Assembly (NCBI RefSeq): GCF_022662495.1
Contig: NZ_JAKPBU010000012.1
Span: forward strand, 1 to 64,000
Direction: 5' to 3'
Source of the DNA: Lysobacter sp. M2-1
GTDB taxonomy: Bacteria; Pseudomonadota; Gammaproteobacteria; Xanthomonadales; Xanthomonadaceae
DNA length: 64,000 nucleotides
Shown: positions 17,154-26,012 of the stretch, piece by piece
Numbering within the stretch: the stretch's first letter is position 1
How the letters are laid out: every line of letters starts with the position of its first letter
Position numbers and translations under genes: made by a program
Notes under the pieces: generated by a model
What the model was told of the DNA's origin: nothing
The model's input: the letters and a program-made list of their open reading frames with translations, nothing else
The model's database searches: none

Positions 17154-17537
17154 CTAATGCAGCGTGCGCGGCACGGACAGGGTGAACGGCGGAATCGGCG
17201 CGTCGAAGCGGGTACCGTCGTCGCCGGCCATGTCGTAGCTCCCTTCCATGGTCCCGACCGATGTGCCCAGGACCGCGCCGGAGGTGTAGGTGAACTGCTC
17301 GCCCGGTTCCAGCCGCGGCTGTTCGCCGACCACGCCTTCGCCGCGCACTTCCTCGACCTTGCCGTTGGCGTCGGTGATGATCCAGTGCCGGTTCAGCAGC
17401 TGCGCGGGCAGCCGCCCGAGGTTGCGGATGCGGATGGTGTAGGCGAAGGCGTAGCGGTCCGCCTCCGGGTCGGACTGCTCGTCCAGGAATTGCGTGGCGA
17501 TGCTGATCTCCAGCGCGTAGTCGGACTGCTCGTTCAT
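17154..17537 (-). CDS. apaG: ApaG protein
   Basis: This 127-residue protein has the single ApaG beta-sandwich domain: [32 protein letters not shown], then [31 protein letters not shown]. It has been linked to Co2+/Mg2+ resistance in Salmonella and resembles F-box-associated domains. The start MNEQSDYA at 17537 gives the normal family length; the frame is open 24 codons further, but without family sequence. A TANNNT element 6 nt before this ATG suggests an extra internal promoter. Confidence 0.95.
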   Translation of the reverse strand: MNEQSDYALEISIATQFLDEQSDPEADRYAFAYTIRIRNLGRLPAQLLNRHWIITDANGKVEEVRGEGVVGEQPRLEPGEQFTYTSGAVLGTSVGTMEGSYDMAGDDGTRFDAPIPPFTLSVPRTLH

Positions 17538-17543
17538 GGGCAC

Positions 17544-17549
17544 AGTGTA
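17544..17549 (-). promoter_or_regulatory. Candidate leaderless -10 element of apaG
   Basis: On the minus strand TACACT is followed by GTGCCC and then the apaG ATG (N6 spacing). No Shine-Dalgarno is visible. It would allow apaG-apaH transcription independent of lptD. This is an inference from spacing only. Confidence 0.4.
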
Positions 17550-17619
17550 TGCAATCGGTGTGAACTTCAGGCCAAGCCCGGCACTGCACGCACCGCATGG
17601 GGCGTGCATGTAGGACGCC

Positions 17620-18438
17620 TCAGGCGTGCGGTTCTGCGGGCTCCGGCTTCGGTGTGTCCGATAACCGCGCGAAATCCGTCACCGACAGCTGCTCGGCGCG
17701 CGCACCCGGATCGATACCGGCCCTTGCGAATCCGGCTTCGTCGCACACGCCCTTCAGCGCATTGCGCAGGGTCTTGCGCCGCTGGCCGAAACCCGCGCGG
17801 ACGATGTCGGCGAAGCGTTTCGGGTCGGTGATCCCGGCCGCGTCCGGCGGACGCGGCACCAGCCGGACCACGGCCGAATCGACTTTCGGCGGCGGACGGA
17901 ATGCGCCGGGAGGCACGTTCAACAAGGGCGTGACGCTGCAATATGCCTGCAGCATCACGCTCAGACGCCCGTAGATTTTGCTCCCGGGCGCGGCGGCCAT
18001 GCGATCGACGACTTCCTTCTGCAGCATGAAATGCATGTCGCGGATCGTCGTCGCGTGATCGATCGCATGGAACAGAATCGGCGAGGACAGGTTGTAGGGC
18101 AGGTTGCCGACCAGTCGCAGCTTGCCGTCGGCGGGCGCCAGTTCGCGCGCCAGCGCGGTGAAATCCACGTCCAGCACGTCGGCGGAAATGATCCGCAGCC
18201 GGCCATGCGCGCGTGCCGCCTCGCTTAGCGGCGCGATCAGGTCGCGATCGAATTCGATGGCGGTCAGTTCGCCGTGGCGATCGAGCAGAGGAAACGTGAT
18301 CGCGCCCTGGCCGGGCCCGATCTCGACCAGACAGTCGCCGGGCTGGGGATCCACCGCCTGCACGATCCTCGCGACGATGCCGCGCTCGTGCAGAAAGTGC
18401 TGGCCTAGCGACTTCTTGGCCGGTTCGGTGAACGCCAT
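17620..18438 (-). CDS. rsmA: 16S rRNA (adenine1518-N6/adenine1519-N6)-dimethyltransferase
   Basis: This 272-residue protein (KsgA family) opens with [17 protein letters not shown]-binding motif I is [14 protein letters not shown], the acidic loop is AIEFDRDL, and the catalytic motif is [11 protein letters not shown]. It dimethylates two adenosines of helix 45 late in 30S assembly. The start at 18438 matches the family; the longer frame reaches into csaA. The order pdxA-csaA-rsmA differs from E. coli only by the inserted csaA. Confidence 0.97.
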   Translation of the reverse strand: MAFTEPAKKSLGQHFLHERGIVARIVQAVDPQPGDCLVEIGPGQGAITFPLLDRHGELTAIEFDRDLIAPLSEAARAHGRLRIISADVLDVDFTALARELAPADGKLRLVGNLPYNLSSPILFHAIDHATTIRDMHFMLQKEVVDRMAAAPGSKIYGRLSVMLQAYCSVTPLLNVPPGAFRPPPKVDSAVVRLVPRPPDAAGITDPKRFADIVRAGFGQRRKTLRNALKGVCDEAGFARAGIDPGARAEQLSVTDFARLSDTPKPEPAEPHA

Positions 18439-18446
18439 CGGTGGTC

Positions 18447-18803
18447 TCAGAGCAGCCGCGTGCCGAGCGGCACGTCTGCGTCGGGCACGCACAGCACCAC
18501 CGCGTCGTTGGCGTCATGAAAACCTGTAATCAGGCATTCCGACATCACCGGACCGATCTGCTTGCGAGGAAAGTTGACGACGCCCACGACCAGGCGGCCG
18601 ACCAATTCTTCGGCCGTATAGCGCGCCGTGATCTGCGCGCTCGACTTGCGCACACCGATGTCCGCGCCGAAATCTACCCGCAGCACATAGGCCGGCTTGC
18701 GGGCCTGGGGAAACGGCTCGGCCGACAGCACCCGGCCGACGCGCAGCTCCACCTTCATGAAATCGTCCCAGGCGATCTCCGGCATGTCATGGTCTCCGCT
18801 CAT
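18447..18803 (-). CDS. CsaA-type tRNA-binding (OB-fold) protein
   Basis: This 118-residue protein is a stand-alone OB-fold tRNA-binding domain: VELRVGRVLSAEPFPQARKPAYVLRVDFG, then GVRKSSAQITARYTAEELVGRLVVGVVNFPRKQIGPVMSE-type sequence. CsaA binds tRNA acceptor arms and has been reported with export-chaperone activity in Bacillus. The ATG at 18803 overlaps the pdxA TGA (ATGA), so it is translated as part of the lptD operon; 8 bp separate it from rsmA. An internal ATG at 18785 is possible but less well coupled. Confidence 0.93.
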   Translation of the reverse strand: MSGDHDMPEIAWDDFMKVELRVGRVLSAEPFPQARKPAYVLRVDFGADIGVRKSSAQITARYTAEELVGRLVVGVVNFPRKQIGPVMSECLITGFHDANDAVVLCVPDADVPLGTRLL

Positions 18804-19747
18804 GCGCGCATCGAGGCGCGGGCGATGGCCATCCGCGCGCAGGTGTCGATAGCGGCGAACAGGCTGGAAGGATCGGCGGTCCCGCGGCCAGCGAGGTCCA
18901 ACGCCGTGCCGTGATCGACCGCGACCCGCGGGTAGGGCAGGCCCAGGGTGATGTTCACCGCCTGCTCGAAGCCGCTGTACTTGAGCACCGGCAGGCCCTG
19001 GTCGTGGTACATCGCGAGCACCGCGTCGCATTCGCGCAGCTTCGCCGGGAGGAAGGCGGTATCCGCCGGAAGCGGGCCGAGCAATCGCATGCCGGCATCG
19101 CGCAGCGCGGCGATGACCGGTTCGATCACGTCGATCTCCTCACGGCCCAGATGCCCGGCTTCGCCCGCGTGCGGGTTAAGGCCCAGCACGGCGATGCGCG
19201 GGGTGTCGATGCCGAAGTCGTCGCGCAGTGCCGCGTGCACGATCTGCAGCGTGCGCCGCAGGGATGACGCGTCGATCGCGTCGGCTACTGCGCGCAGCGG
19301 CAGATGGGTCGTGGCCAGCGCGACGCGCACGATGTCGTTGGCCAGCATCATCACCACTTCGCAGCCGGCCTGCTCGGCCAGCAGCTCGGTGGTGCCGGTA
19401 TAGGGGATGCCGCCCTGGTTGATGGTGGCCTTGTGCACCGGGCCGGTCACGAGGCCGTCGCAGATGCCGTCCAGGCAGGCCTGCGCGCCGGCGCGCAGCG
19501 CGGCGACCACGGACACCGCATTGGCAGGATCGGGCGCGCCGAAGGTGTGAACGCCCGGGTGCGGAAATGGGACTGCCTGGAAGGCCGGCAGCGCGACACC
19601 GATCGCATGCGCGGCGCGTTCGATCGCGCTGCCGTCGCCGTAGACGACCAGTTCGGCATCGACGTTGCGCGCCAGGGCGCGCGCGCAGAGTTCCGGACCG
19701 ACGCCGGCCGGTTCGCCCGGCACCAGCGCCAGCCGCGGGCGTCGCAT
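18800..19747 (-). CDS. pdxA: 4-hydroxythreonine-4-phosphate dehydrogenase
   Basis: This 315-residue enzyme of pyridoxal-5'-phosphate synthesis begins LALVPGEPAGVGPELCARAL. It has GLVTGPVHKATINQGG (metal/substrate site), TTHLPLRAVADAI and LNPHAGEAGHLGREE with the family histidine and aspartate residues. It starts 1 bp after the surA stop codon. The open frame continues upstream into surA, but the family N-terminus fixes the start at 19747. Confidence 0.96.
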   Translation of the reverse strand: MRRPRLALVPGEPAGVGPELCARALARNVDAELVVYGDGSAIERAAHAIGVALPAFQAVPFPHPGVHTFGAPDPANAVSVVAALRAGAQACLDGICDGLVTGPVHKATINQGGIPYTGTTELLAEQAGCEVVMMLANDIVRVALATTHLPLRAVADAIDASSLRRTLQIVHAALRDDFGIDTPRIAVLGLNPHAGEAGHLGREEIDVIEPVIAALRDAGMRLLGPLPADTAFLPAKLRECDAVLAMYHDQGLPVLKYSGFEQAVNITLGLPYPRVAVDHGTALDLAGRGTADPSSLFAAIDTCARMAIARASMRA

Positions 19748-19748
19748 A

Positions 19749-21125
19749 TCAGCCGCCGCTTGGGGGCGGAGCCGGGGCCGGTGCAGGAGGCGCGGCGGGC
19801 GCGGGAGCAGCAGGGGGAGCCGTGTTCGCCGGGGTGGCGCCGGCCCCGCTGCGGACGTCGACGAAGGCCTCGCCGCGCATCTCGCGCAGGAATCGCGTCC
19901 ATTCTTCCTCGAGCTTGCGCTGGCCGATGGTCTCGCGGACCTGTGCCCGTCGATTCTCATCGCCGGTATTGGTCTGGCGTTCGGCTACCCGCTGCACGAT
20001 GTGCCATCCGGCTTCGGTCTTGAACGGTGCCGACACCTGCCCGTCCTGAAGCCCTGCGACCTGGGTGCCGAACTCGGCCCCGAACTGGTCCTGGGTGAAC
20101 CAGCCAAGATCGCCGCCCCGCGCCGCCGTCGCCTTGTCCTCGGAGTTCTCGGTTGCGATCGCGGTGAAGTCCGCACCGCCTTCGATCCGTGCACGCAGGG
20201 TATCGATCTTGGCCTTCGCGGCGCTTTCGTCCACGCCTTCGCCCGTTCGCACCAGGATGTGCCGCGCCTGGTACTGGGTGACCGTGGACGGCGCAGCCTG
20301 CGAGGCGTCACGGGTTTCGACCAGCTTGAGCAGCTGGAACCCGCTCGGCCCTCGTGTCGGGCCAATCACCTGGCCCGGCTGCATGCTGCTGATCGTGGCG
20401 GCGAATGCCGTCGGGATCTCGCTGAGGCTGCGCCAGCCCAGATCGCCGCCCTCCAGCGCATTCTGGCTGTCGGAATAGCGCACCGCGGCGGCCGCGAAGT
20501 CCATCTCGCCCTTGTCGATCAGCGCCTTGATGCCTTCGATCTTCTGTTGGCCTGTGGCGATCTGCTCGGGCGTAGCGTTCTCCGGCAGTGCGACCAGGAT
20601 GTGGGCGAGGCGGTATTGGGCGCTGCCTGCTGCCTGCTGGCTGGAGAGCGCGGCGTCGACTTCGGCGTCGCTCACGCTGATCCGGCTCTGCGCGAAACTC
20701 TGGCGCAGACGCTGGATGACCAGTTCATCGCGCAGCGAGCTGCGGAAGTCGGCGAACGACCCACCCTCGCGCGCGACCTGCTGGCGCAGCTGGTCCAGGC
20801 TCATGTTGTTCTGCTGGGCGATCCTGTTGATCGCCGCGTCCACTTCCTCATCGCTGACGCGCAGGCCGGTTTCAGCCGCGCGCGCCACCTGCAGCCGGAC
20901 CATGACCAGGCGCTCCAGGACTTGTCGTTCCAGGATATCGCGAGGCGGAAGCTGGTCCTGGCGATTCGCGTACTGGGTCAGGATATTGCGCGTGGCCCGG
21001 TCGAGTTCGCTCTGCAGGATCACGTCTTCATTGACCACCGCCGCGATCCGGTCGAGGGGCTGCGCCTGGACTGATGCGCAGAGCAGCACGCCGGAAACCA
21101 GCGCGGAGACAAGCAGTTTCTTCAT
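19749..21125 (-). CDS. surA: Periplasmic peptidyl-prolyl isomerase / outer-membrane protein chaperone SurA
   Basis: This 458-residue protein has a signal peptide (cleavage near SVQAQP), the SurA N-terminal chaperone domain (LDRIAAVVNEDVILQSELD), and two parvulin domains (about 175-275 and 285-385, each with the RHILV or AHILV opening and a GGDLGW motif). The C-terminal Ala/Pro-rich tail of about 30 residues is longer than in E. coli SurA. Its client LptD is encoded immediately upstream, with start/stop overlap. Confidence 0.96.
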   Translation of the reverse strand: MKKLLVSALVSGVLLCASVQAQPLDRIAAVVNEDVILQSELDRATRNILTQYANRQDQLPPRDILERQVLERLVMVRLQVARAAETGLRVSDEEVDAAINRIAQQNNMSLDQLRQQVAREGGSFADFRSSLRDELVIQRLRQSFAQSRISVSDAEVDAALSSQQAAGSAQYRLAHILVALPENATPEQIATGQQKIEGIKALIDKGEMDFAAAAVRYSDSQNALEGGDLGWRSLSEIPTAFAATISSMQPGQVIGPTRGPSGFQLLKLVETRDASQAAPSTVTQYQARHILVRTGEGVDESAAKAKIDTLRARIEGGADFTAIATENSEDKATAARGGDLGWFTQDQFGAEFGTQVAGLQDGQVSAPFKTEAGWHIVQRVAERQTNTGDENRRAQVRETIGQRKLEEEWTRFLREMRGEAFVDVRSGAGATPANTAPPAAPAPAAPPAPAPAPPPSGG

Positions 21126-23656
21126 AGGGTCGTGGGATCTTGCAGGCTGTCGTCGTCGCCGGCCCGCGCTTCGGGCGGCGGAACGAGGTAGAGGTCCTCG
21201 CGGTCGTAACCGAGGATAGCACGGCGCAGGCGGCCTTCCGTGTCGGGTCCGGCCGAGCCCAGGCCCTTGAGCTCGATCTCCAGCTGGATGGCATCGTTCA
21301 GTTCGCCGGTCCGGTTGCGCATGTAGCGACGTGCGACCAGGCGCGCTGCGAGGCAGCAGCTGTCCCACTGCACGCCGAAGATGCCTTCCAGCAGCGTTGG
21401 TTCGATGTCCCGCGCCGGATCGTCCAGAAGCGAATAGTAGTAACGGCCCACCAGACTCCAGGCCGGGGTCAGCGGGTAAAGGAACGACAGGTCCACCTGT
21501 TTGAGCAGGTCGACGCCGGTGGAAGGGTTTCTGCGATAACGATAGCCCAGGTTGACGATGCCCTCGTCCCCGATCAGATAGCGGGTGCGGATGCTGGCCA
21601 GGTTGCTGCGGCTGAACTGCGGATCCCACTGGTAGGAAGCGCCGATGGTCCAGCGGTCGTTCACCGCGTAGTTCGCATCGGCCACCCAGGCGGACTTGCC
21701 GCGCTCGATGCCCGGGTCCGCAAGGCTGAGCCCGACCCGCGAGTCGTCGAAGTACCTGATCTGGCCGATGCTGGCGGTCAGTTTCTCGCGTCCATCGGCC
21801 TGCCGGATCAGGCGGCTCGTCAGGGCCAGGGTGAGCTGGTTGGCGTCAGCCTGCCGGTCCGCGCCGCTGAAGCGGTTGTCCCGGAACAACTGTCCCCAGC
21901 TGAAGGTCATCCCGGAGGTATCGAACAGCGGCAACGCGTCCTGGTCGCGATAGGGTGCGTTGAGATAGAACAGGCGTGGTTCCAGCGTCTGCAGAAAACC
22001 GGTGCCGCCGATACTGGTCTCGCGATCGAAGAACAGACCGGCGTCGAGCGAGGCGATCGGCAAGCTCCGTGAAGGGCTGTCATCGCGGAGGCTGTCCACC
22101 AGCGCGCCGGTAATCGGAGTTGTCGTTCCCGCAACAGCATCGACCGCGCGGGCGTACGCGATAGAGTCGCTCATGCCGTCGTCCAGCTGGTAGCCGGTAT
22201 AGCGCCAGGCCAGGGTCGGCTTGACGAACCAGCTCGCTCCTTCGAGCGGCATGCTGACGAAAGGCTTGAGGTCTATGCGGCTCCCACCCGGCCGCAGTTC
22301 GTAGTCGAGCACGGTGCCGTCCGCCAAGGTCTGCGCGATGCCTGTGTCGTCGATATGCTGGAAGCGCACGGCCTCGGCATCGACGCCCGCTGCGAACCAG
22401 CGACCCAGCGGTTGCTCCCAACGCGCAAATGCGCGCGGCAAACGGTCGTAGGGAAGCTGGTACTCGCGGATGGTGTAATCGGCGAGCTGCTTATGGTCGG
22501 CCATCAGTCCCGCACCCCAGTAACGGCCCCGTCCGTACACGCCGATGTCGCTGGAGATGGAATAGGACGTGACCCCGTCGAGCGTGCTGCTGAAATCCTC
22601 GAGGTAGCGGGGATCGCTGATCCAATTAAGGTTGGTGCGTGCCTGCCACGCTGGGCTGATGTTCTGGAATCCCCTGAAGCCGAATCTGCCGCGGTCGTCC
22701 TTGCGCCGGTTGTCCAGGTCGTAGCCGTGTTCCAGGAACTCAGCCAGTTCCTCGTCCTTCTTGTCGTCGGTCAATCCGTCCGAGGGCAGGTACGACAGAT
22801 CCAGGGTTCCTCTGCCCGTGGGCGTGAGATAGCGGAATTCGTTGCTCAGCATGAGGCCGCGGTTGGTCATCAGCCGCGGCGAGAGCGTGTCGTCGTAGTT
22901 GGGCGCCAGGTTGAAGTAGATCGGCTGCCGCCAGTCGAATCCGTTGCGGCTGTTCATGCTGATGCTCGGGTAGAGCAGGCCCGTGCGGCGCCGGTCGTCC
23001 AGCGGGAAGGGAAACCACGGTACGTACAACACCGGCACCTTGCCCACCCGGAGCACGGCATTGCGCGCGACGCCTGTGCCTTCCGCGGTGTCGACGTCGA
23101 TGCGGTCCGCCTGCAGCTCCCACATGCGCTGGCTCGGCGGGCAGGTCGAATAGGTCGAGTCGTAGAGGGATCCCTGCGTACCCTGCAGCTGGATCTGCTC
23201 GGCGCCGCCGTTACCGCGTTGCTCGGTCAGCTGGTAGCGCACGTTCTGGATGTTGTGGCTATCGGCTTCCTGGTCGCCTTCGGCGCTGTCGGCGACCAGC
23301 CGCATACCCGCGTCCTGGTAACGCACGTTGCCCTTGGCGGTGTACCGGTTGGTGGCGCTGTCGAAGGTCAGGTTGTCCGTGCCCAGGAACTGGTCGCCGC
23401 GGGTCAGCGCGACGTTGCCGCTGAAGGTGGTGGCCAGGCCTTCGGTGCCGGTGACCGCATCGCCCAGGATGTCGGTGGGCAGTTGAGCGCGCTGATCGGG
23501 CGAGGTTTCGCTGGTACCGGTGTCGCCGAACGCAGGCACCGCATCCTCGATCGGGCACAGCCTCCACTCGTCCGAGCGCTCGTTCGTCTGGGCTTGGGCC
23601 TGGAGCGACAGCGCAATGCACAGGGGTAGCGGCAGCAACGCGAGGGATCGGCGCAC
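21122..23656 (-). CDS. lptD: LPS-assembly outer membrane protein LptD
   Basis: This 844-residue protein has a signal peptide (cleavage near LQAQAQ), an N-terminal OstA/jellyroll domain (about 50-200; GNVRYQDAGMRLVADSAEGD), and a large C-terminal beta-barrel with aromatic-rich strands (for example WRQPIYFNLAPNYD). It inserts lipopolysaccharide into the outer leaflet with LptE. Cysteines near residue 37, in the CPPS segment and in the C-terminal DSCCLAAR fit the family's disulfide use. The start is GTG at 23656. Its TGA overlaps the surA ATG. Confidence 0.96.
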   Translation of the reverse strand: MRRSLALLPLPLCIALSLQAQAQTNERSDEWRLCPIEDAVPAFGDTGTSETSPDQRAQLPTDILGDAVTGTEGLATTFSGNVALTRGDQFLGTDNLTFDSATNRYTAKGNVRYQDAGMRLVADSAEGDQEADSHNIQNVRYQLTEQRGNGGAEQIQLQGTQGSLYDSTYSTCPPSQRMWELQADRIDVDTAEGTGVARNAVLRVGKVPVLYVPWFPFPLDDRRRTGLLYPSISMNSRNGFDWRQPIYFNLAPNYDDTLSPRLMTNRGLMLSNEFRYLTPTGRGTLDLSYLPSDGLTDDKKDEELAEFLEHGYDLDNRRKDDRGRFGFRGFQNISPAWQARTNLNWISDPRYLEDFSSTLDGVTSYSISSDIGVYGRGRYWGAGLMADHKQLADYTIREYQLPYDRLPRAFARWEQPLGRWFAAGVDAEAVRFQHIDDTGIAQTLADGTVLDYELRPGGSRIDLKPFVSMPLEGASWFVKPTLAWRYTGYQLDDGMSDSIAYARAVDAVAGTTTPITGALVDSLRDDSPSRSLPIASLDAGLFFDRETSIGGTGFLQTLEPRLFYLNAPYRDQDALPLFDTSGMTFSWGQLFRDNRFSGADRQADANQLTLALTSRLIRQADGREKLTASIGQIRYFDDSRVGLSLADPGIERGKSAWVADANYAVNDRWTIGASYQWDPQFSRSNLASIRTRYLIGDEGIVNLGYRYRRNPSTGVDLLKQVDLSFLYPLTPAWSLVGRYYYSLLDDPARDIEPTLLEGIFGVQWDSCCLAARLVARRYMRNRTGELNDAIQLEIELKGLGSAGPDTEGRLRRAILGYDREDLYLVPPPEARAGDDDSLQDPTTL

Positions 23657-23805
23657 GCGGCGTTATTCCGGTCGAAAAGCGGCCGTTAGCTTGCCCCATC
23701 CCTTGCCCTGGGGCAATGCGAAGGGGAGGGCCCCAGATCGGCCGGTGCGAACGATGCGTCGGCGCCGAGCATCCCCTGAAACGCCGCCTGAACGAAGCGA
23801 TCGGC

Positions 23806-24723
23806 TCAGCCCTTGAGCGCGGCCACGTGAGCCACGCTGCACTCGGCCAGCGCCTGCAGATCGTACCCGCCTTCCAGCGCAGAGATCACGCGTCCGGCCG
23901 CATGCCGGTTCGCGAGCAGCACCAGCTCGGCCGTCAGCCAGCCGAAGTCGTCGGCATCGAGCTGCATCTGCGCGAGTGGATCGCGCCAATGCGCATCGAA
24001 ACCGGCGGAGACCAGCAGCAGTTGCGGACGGAACTCGTCGATCGCCGGCAGCAGGGCCTGCTCCCATGTTTCGCGGAAGCGCCGGCTGCCGGCGCCCGGC
24101 GACAGGGGCGCATTGCGGATATTGCCTGCGCCACGATCGCCCGCGCTTCCCGTCCCGGGATAGAGCGGCGACTGGTGCGAGCTCAGGTACATCACCCGGG
24201 GTTCGTGCTGGAAAACATCCTGTGTCCCGTTGCCGTGGTGCACGTCGAAATCGACGATCGCCACGCGTGCAAGCCCGTGCCGCGCCAGCGCATGCGCCGC
24301 GGCAACGGCGATGTTGTTGAACAGGCAGAACCCCATCGCCGTGTCGGCAGTGGCGTGATGGCCGGGCGGCCGCACTGCGCAGAACGCGCGGACGGCTTCG
24401 CCGCTGCATGCGGCGTCGACCGCCGCGACCAAGGCGCCGGCGGCGCGCAGTGCGGCTTCGGCGGATTGCGGCGAGAGCATGGTGTCGGGATCGAGCGCGA
24501 CGATGCGGTCGCGCTGAGGCGCCAGGACGGCCTCGAGCAGTGCCGGGGAGTGCACGCGCAGCAGTTGTTCGCGCCCGGCACGCGGTGCCGATTGCCAGTC
24601 GAGGTCGTCGAACGCGGCGCGCAGCGCTTCGATCACGGTGGTGAGCCGCGGCGGCCGTTCCACATGCCCTGGCCCGGTGTCGTGCGCCAGGCACGCCTCG
24701 TGGGTGTAGATGCGCACGCTCAT
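23806..24723 (-). CDS. Histone deacetylase family protein (class II-like bacterial deacetylase)
   Basis: This 305-residue arginase-fold hydrolase has RPPGHHAT (two active-site histidines), FCLFNNIAVAA, the zinc-ligand loop VDFDVHHGNGTQ (Asp and His), SSHQSPLYPGTG and SAGFDAHWRDPL (second Asp). In bacteria such enzymes deacetylate acetylated polyamines or lysines (AcuC/AphA/HDAH types); the substrate here cannot be assigned. The frame is open further upstream into the cobalamin adenosyltransferase gene, but MSVRIYTHEACLAHDTG is the family start. It lies 19 bp after that gene, probably in one operon. Confidence 0.93.
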   Translation of the reverse strand: MSVRIYTHEACLAHDTGPGHVERPPRLTTVIEALRAAFDDLDWQSAPRAGREQLLRVHSPALLEAVLAPQRDRIVALDPDTMLSPQSAEAALRAAGALVAAVDAACSGEAVRAFCAVRPPGHHATADTAMGFCLFNNIAVAAAHALARHGLARVAIVDFDVHHGNGTQDVFQHEPRVMYLSSHQSPLYPGTGSAGDRGAGNIRNAPLSPGAGSRRFRETWEQALLPAIDEFRPQLLLVSAGFDAHWRDPLAQMQLDADDFGWLTAELVLLANRHAAGRVISALEGGYDLQALAECSVAHVAALKG

Positions 24724-24742
24724 CTCGCCTGCGAGCCGGTGC

Positions 24743-25297
24743 TCAACGGTGGCGGCGTTCGTGCTTCCACAGCACTTCGCCCAGGCCTTCGGCGCGGGCC
24801 AGCACCCGTGCCAGCACGAACAGCAAATCCGACAGCCGGTTGAGATAACGCACCGCCTGCGGCCGCACCGGATCGTGGTGCGATAGGGTGACGGTCTCGC
24901 GCTCGGCGCGGCGCACGATCGTGCGGGCCATGTGACAGCGCGCTGCCGCTTCACCCCCGCCCGGCAGGATGAAATCCTTCAATGCGGGCAGGTCGGCGTT
25001 GTAGCGATCCAACTGCTGCTCCAGCCGGTCCACATCCTCGTCCTGGATCGCGGCATGGCCGGGAATGCAAAGTTCGCCACCGAGATCGAACAGTTGGTGC
25101 TGCACCGAGGTCAGCAGCTCGCGTGCGTCGGCCGGCATCTCGCTGGCCAGCAACAGGCCGATCGCGGAATTGGCCTCGTCGACGGTGCCGTACGCGGTGA
25201 CCCGAGCCGAATCCTTCGCCACCCGCGTGCCGTCACCGAGCCCGGTCGTGCCGTCATCGCCGGTGCGGGTGTAGATCTTCGAGAGGCGGTTGCCCAT
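24743..25297 (-). CDS. Cob(I)yrinic acid a,c-diamide adenosyltransferase, PduO type
   Basis: This 184-residue enzyme has the PduO-type ATR motifs: KIYTRTGDDGTTGLGDGTR at the N-terminus (ATP-binding), VDEANSAIG, FILPGGGEAAARCHMARTIVRRAER and the C-terminal YLNRLSDLLFVLARV. It transfers the adenosyl group of ATP to cob(I)alamin to make coenzyme B12. No other cobalamin genes are in the window, so it probably serves salvage of imported corrinoid. The start at 25297 fits the family; a longer frame adds unrelated sequence. Confidence 0.95.
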   Translation of the reverse strand: MGNRLSKIYTRTGDDGTTGLGDGTRVAKDSARVTAYGTVDEANSAIGLLLASEMPADARELLTSVQHQLFDLGGELCIPGHAAIQDEDVDRLEQQLDRYNADLPALKDFILPGGGEAAARCHMARTIVRRAERETVTLSHHDPVRPQAVRYLNRLSDLLFVLARVLARAEGLGEVLWKHERRHR

Positions 25298-25387
25298 GAG
25301 GCGTACGGAATTGGGAATGAGCAGCGGGAAGCCGAAAACCTTTGGCGTCGACAATTCCCTATCCGCGATTCTCCATCCCCGTCTTCG

Positions 25388-25969
25388 TTACACCGTCTGC
25401 GCGCGCAGCATCGGGAGCTGGCGGCGCAGCAGTGCGAAACCGCCGAACAGCAGCGCCGAATAGAACAGCGTGCCGAGCACGGTCCACTGGAAGAACGGGA
25501 TGCCCGCGGCATAGGCGGCCACAAGGCCGGCGCCGTTCTGCGGATACATGGTCGAACCGAGCCACGCGCCGAAGTTGGTGACCAGGAAGAACAGCGCCGA
25601 ACCGAGCAGCGAGTAGCCCAGCACCCTCGCGCCGCCGACCTTGCCGCGCAGGCCGAAACCGAGCACCGTGGAAACGGCGATGCAGCCGTAGACCAGCCAG
25701 AAGCTGGTGCTGGCGAAGTAGTTGGCGAACGAATAGCTGCCGCCGTTGAGCGCAGCCAGCACCACGTCCGAGATCAGCATCGCCGCCAGCGGAACCAGCA
25801 CCGCCCAGGCGCGCGAGGCGAAGTAGGCGCCGCCGAACAGGGCGATCGCCTCGACTGGCGAGAAATTCGGCGGATGCGGCAGCAGGCGGCTCATGGCCGC
25901 GGCCACGATCATGGCCACCAGCACCCATGGGCCGGGCGCGATACTGCGGTTCGATTCGAAGCGGTTCAT
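25388..25969 (-). CDS. DUF6580 family membrane protein
   Basis: This 193-residue protein has about five membrane helices and the DUF6580 signature RLLPHPPNFSPVEAIALFGGAYF near residues 27-50, followed by MLISDVVLA. The small size, helix number and N-terminal signature recall substrate-binding S components of ECF-type vitamin transporters. It sits just upstream of a corrinoid adenosyltransferase, so a role in corrinoid or vitamin uptake is possible, but this is inference and no ATPase gene is adjacent. It is divergent from ubiH with overlapping promoter sequence. Confidence 0.8.
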   Translation of the reverse strand: MNRFESNRSIAPGPWVLVAMIVAAAMSRLLPHPPNFSPVEAIALFGGAYFASRAWAVLVPLAAMLISDVVLAALNGGSYSFANYFASTSFWLVYGCIAVSTVLGFGLRGKVGGARVLGYSLLGSALFFLVTNFGAWLGSTMYPQNGAGLVAAYAAGIPFFQWTVLGTLFYSALLFGGFALLRRQLPMLRAQTV

Positions 25970-26000
25970 CTGGTCCGAACGAAAGAACGGAAGGAGCCGC

Positions 26001-26006
26001 TAGCAT
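26001..26006 (+). promoter_or_regulatory. Candidate leaderless -10 element of ubiH, within a palindrome
   Basis: TAGCAT lies 6 nt before the ubiH ATG at 26013. It is part of GCTAGCATAGC, whose reverse complement GCTATGCTAGC supplies a TATGCT element for the divergent DUF6580 gene. AAGGAG at 25991 is too far from the ATG to serve as a Shine-Dalgarno for it. Confidence 0.4.
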
Positions 26007-26012
26007 AGCGCA

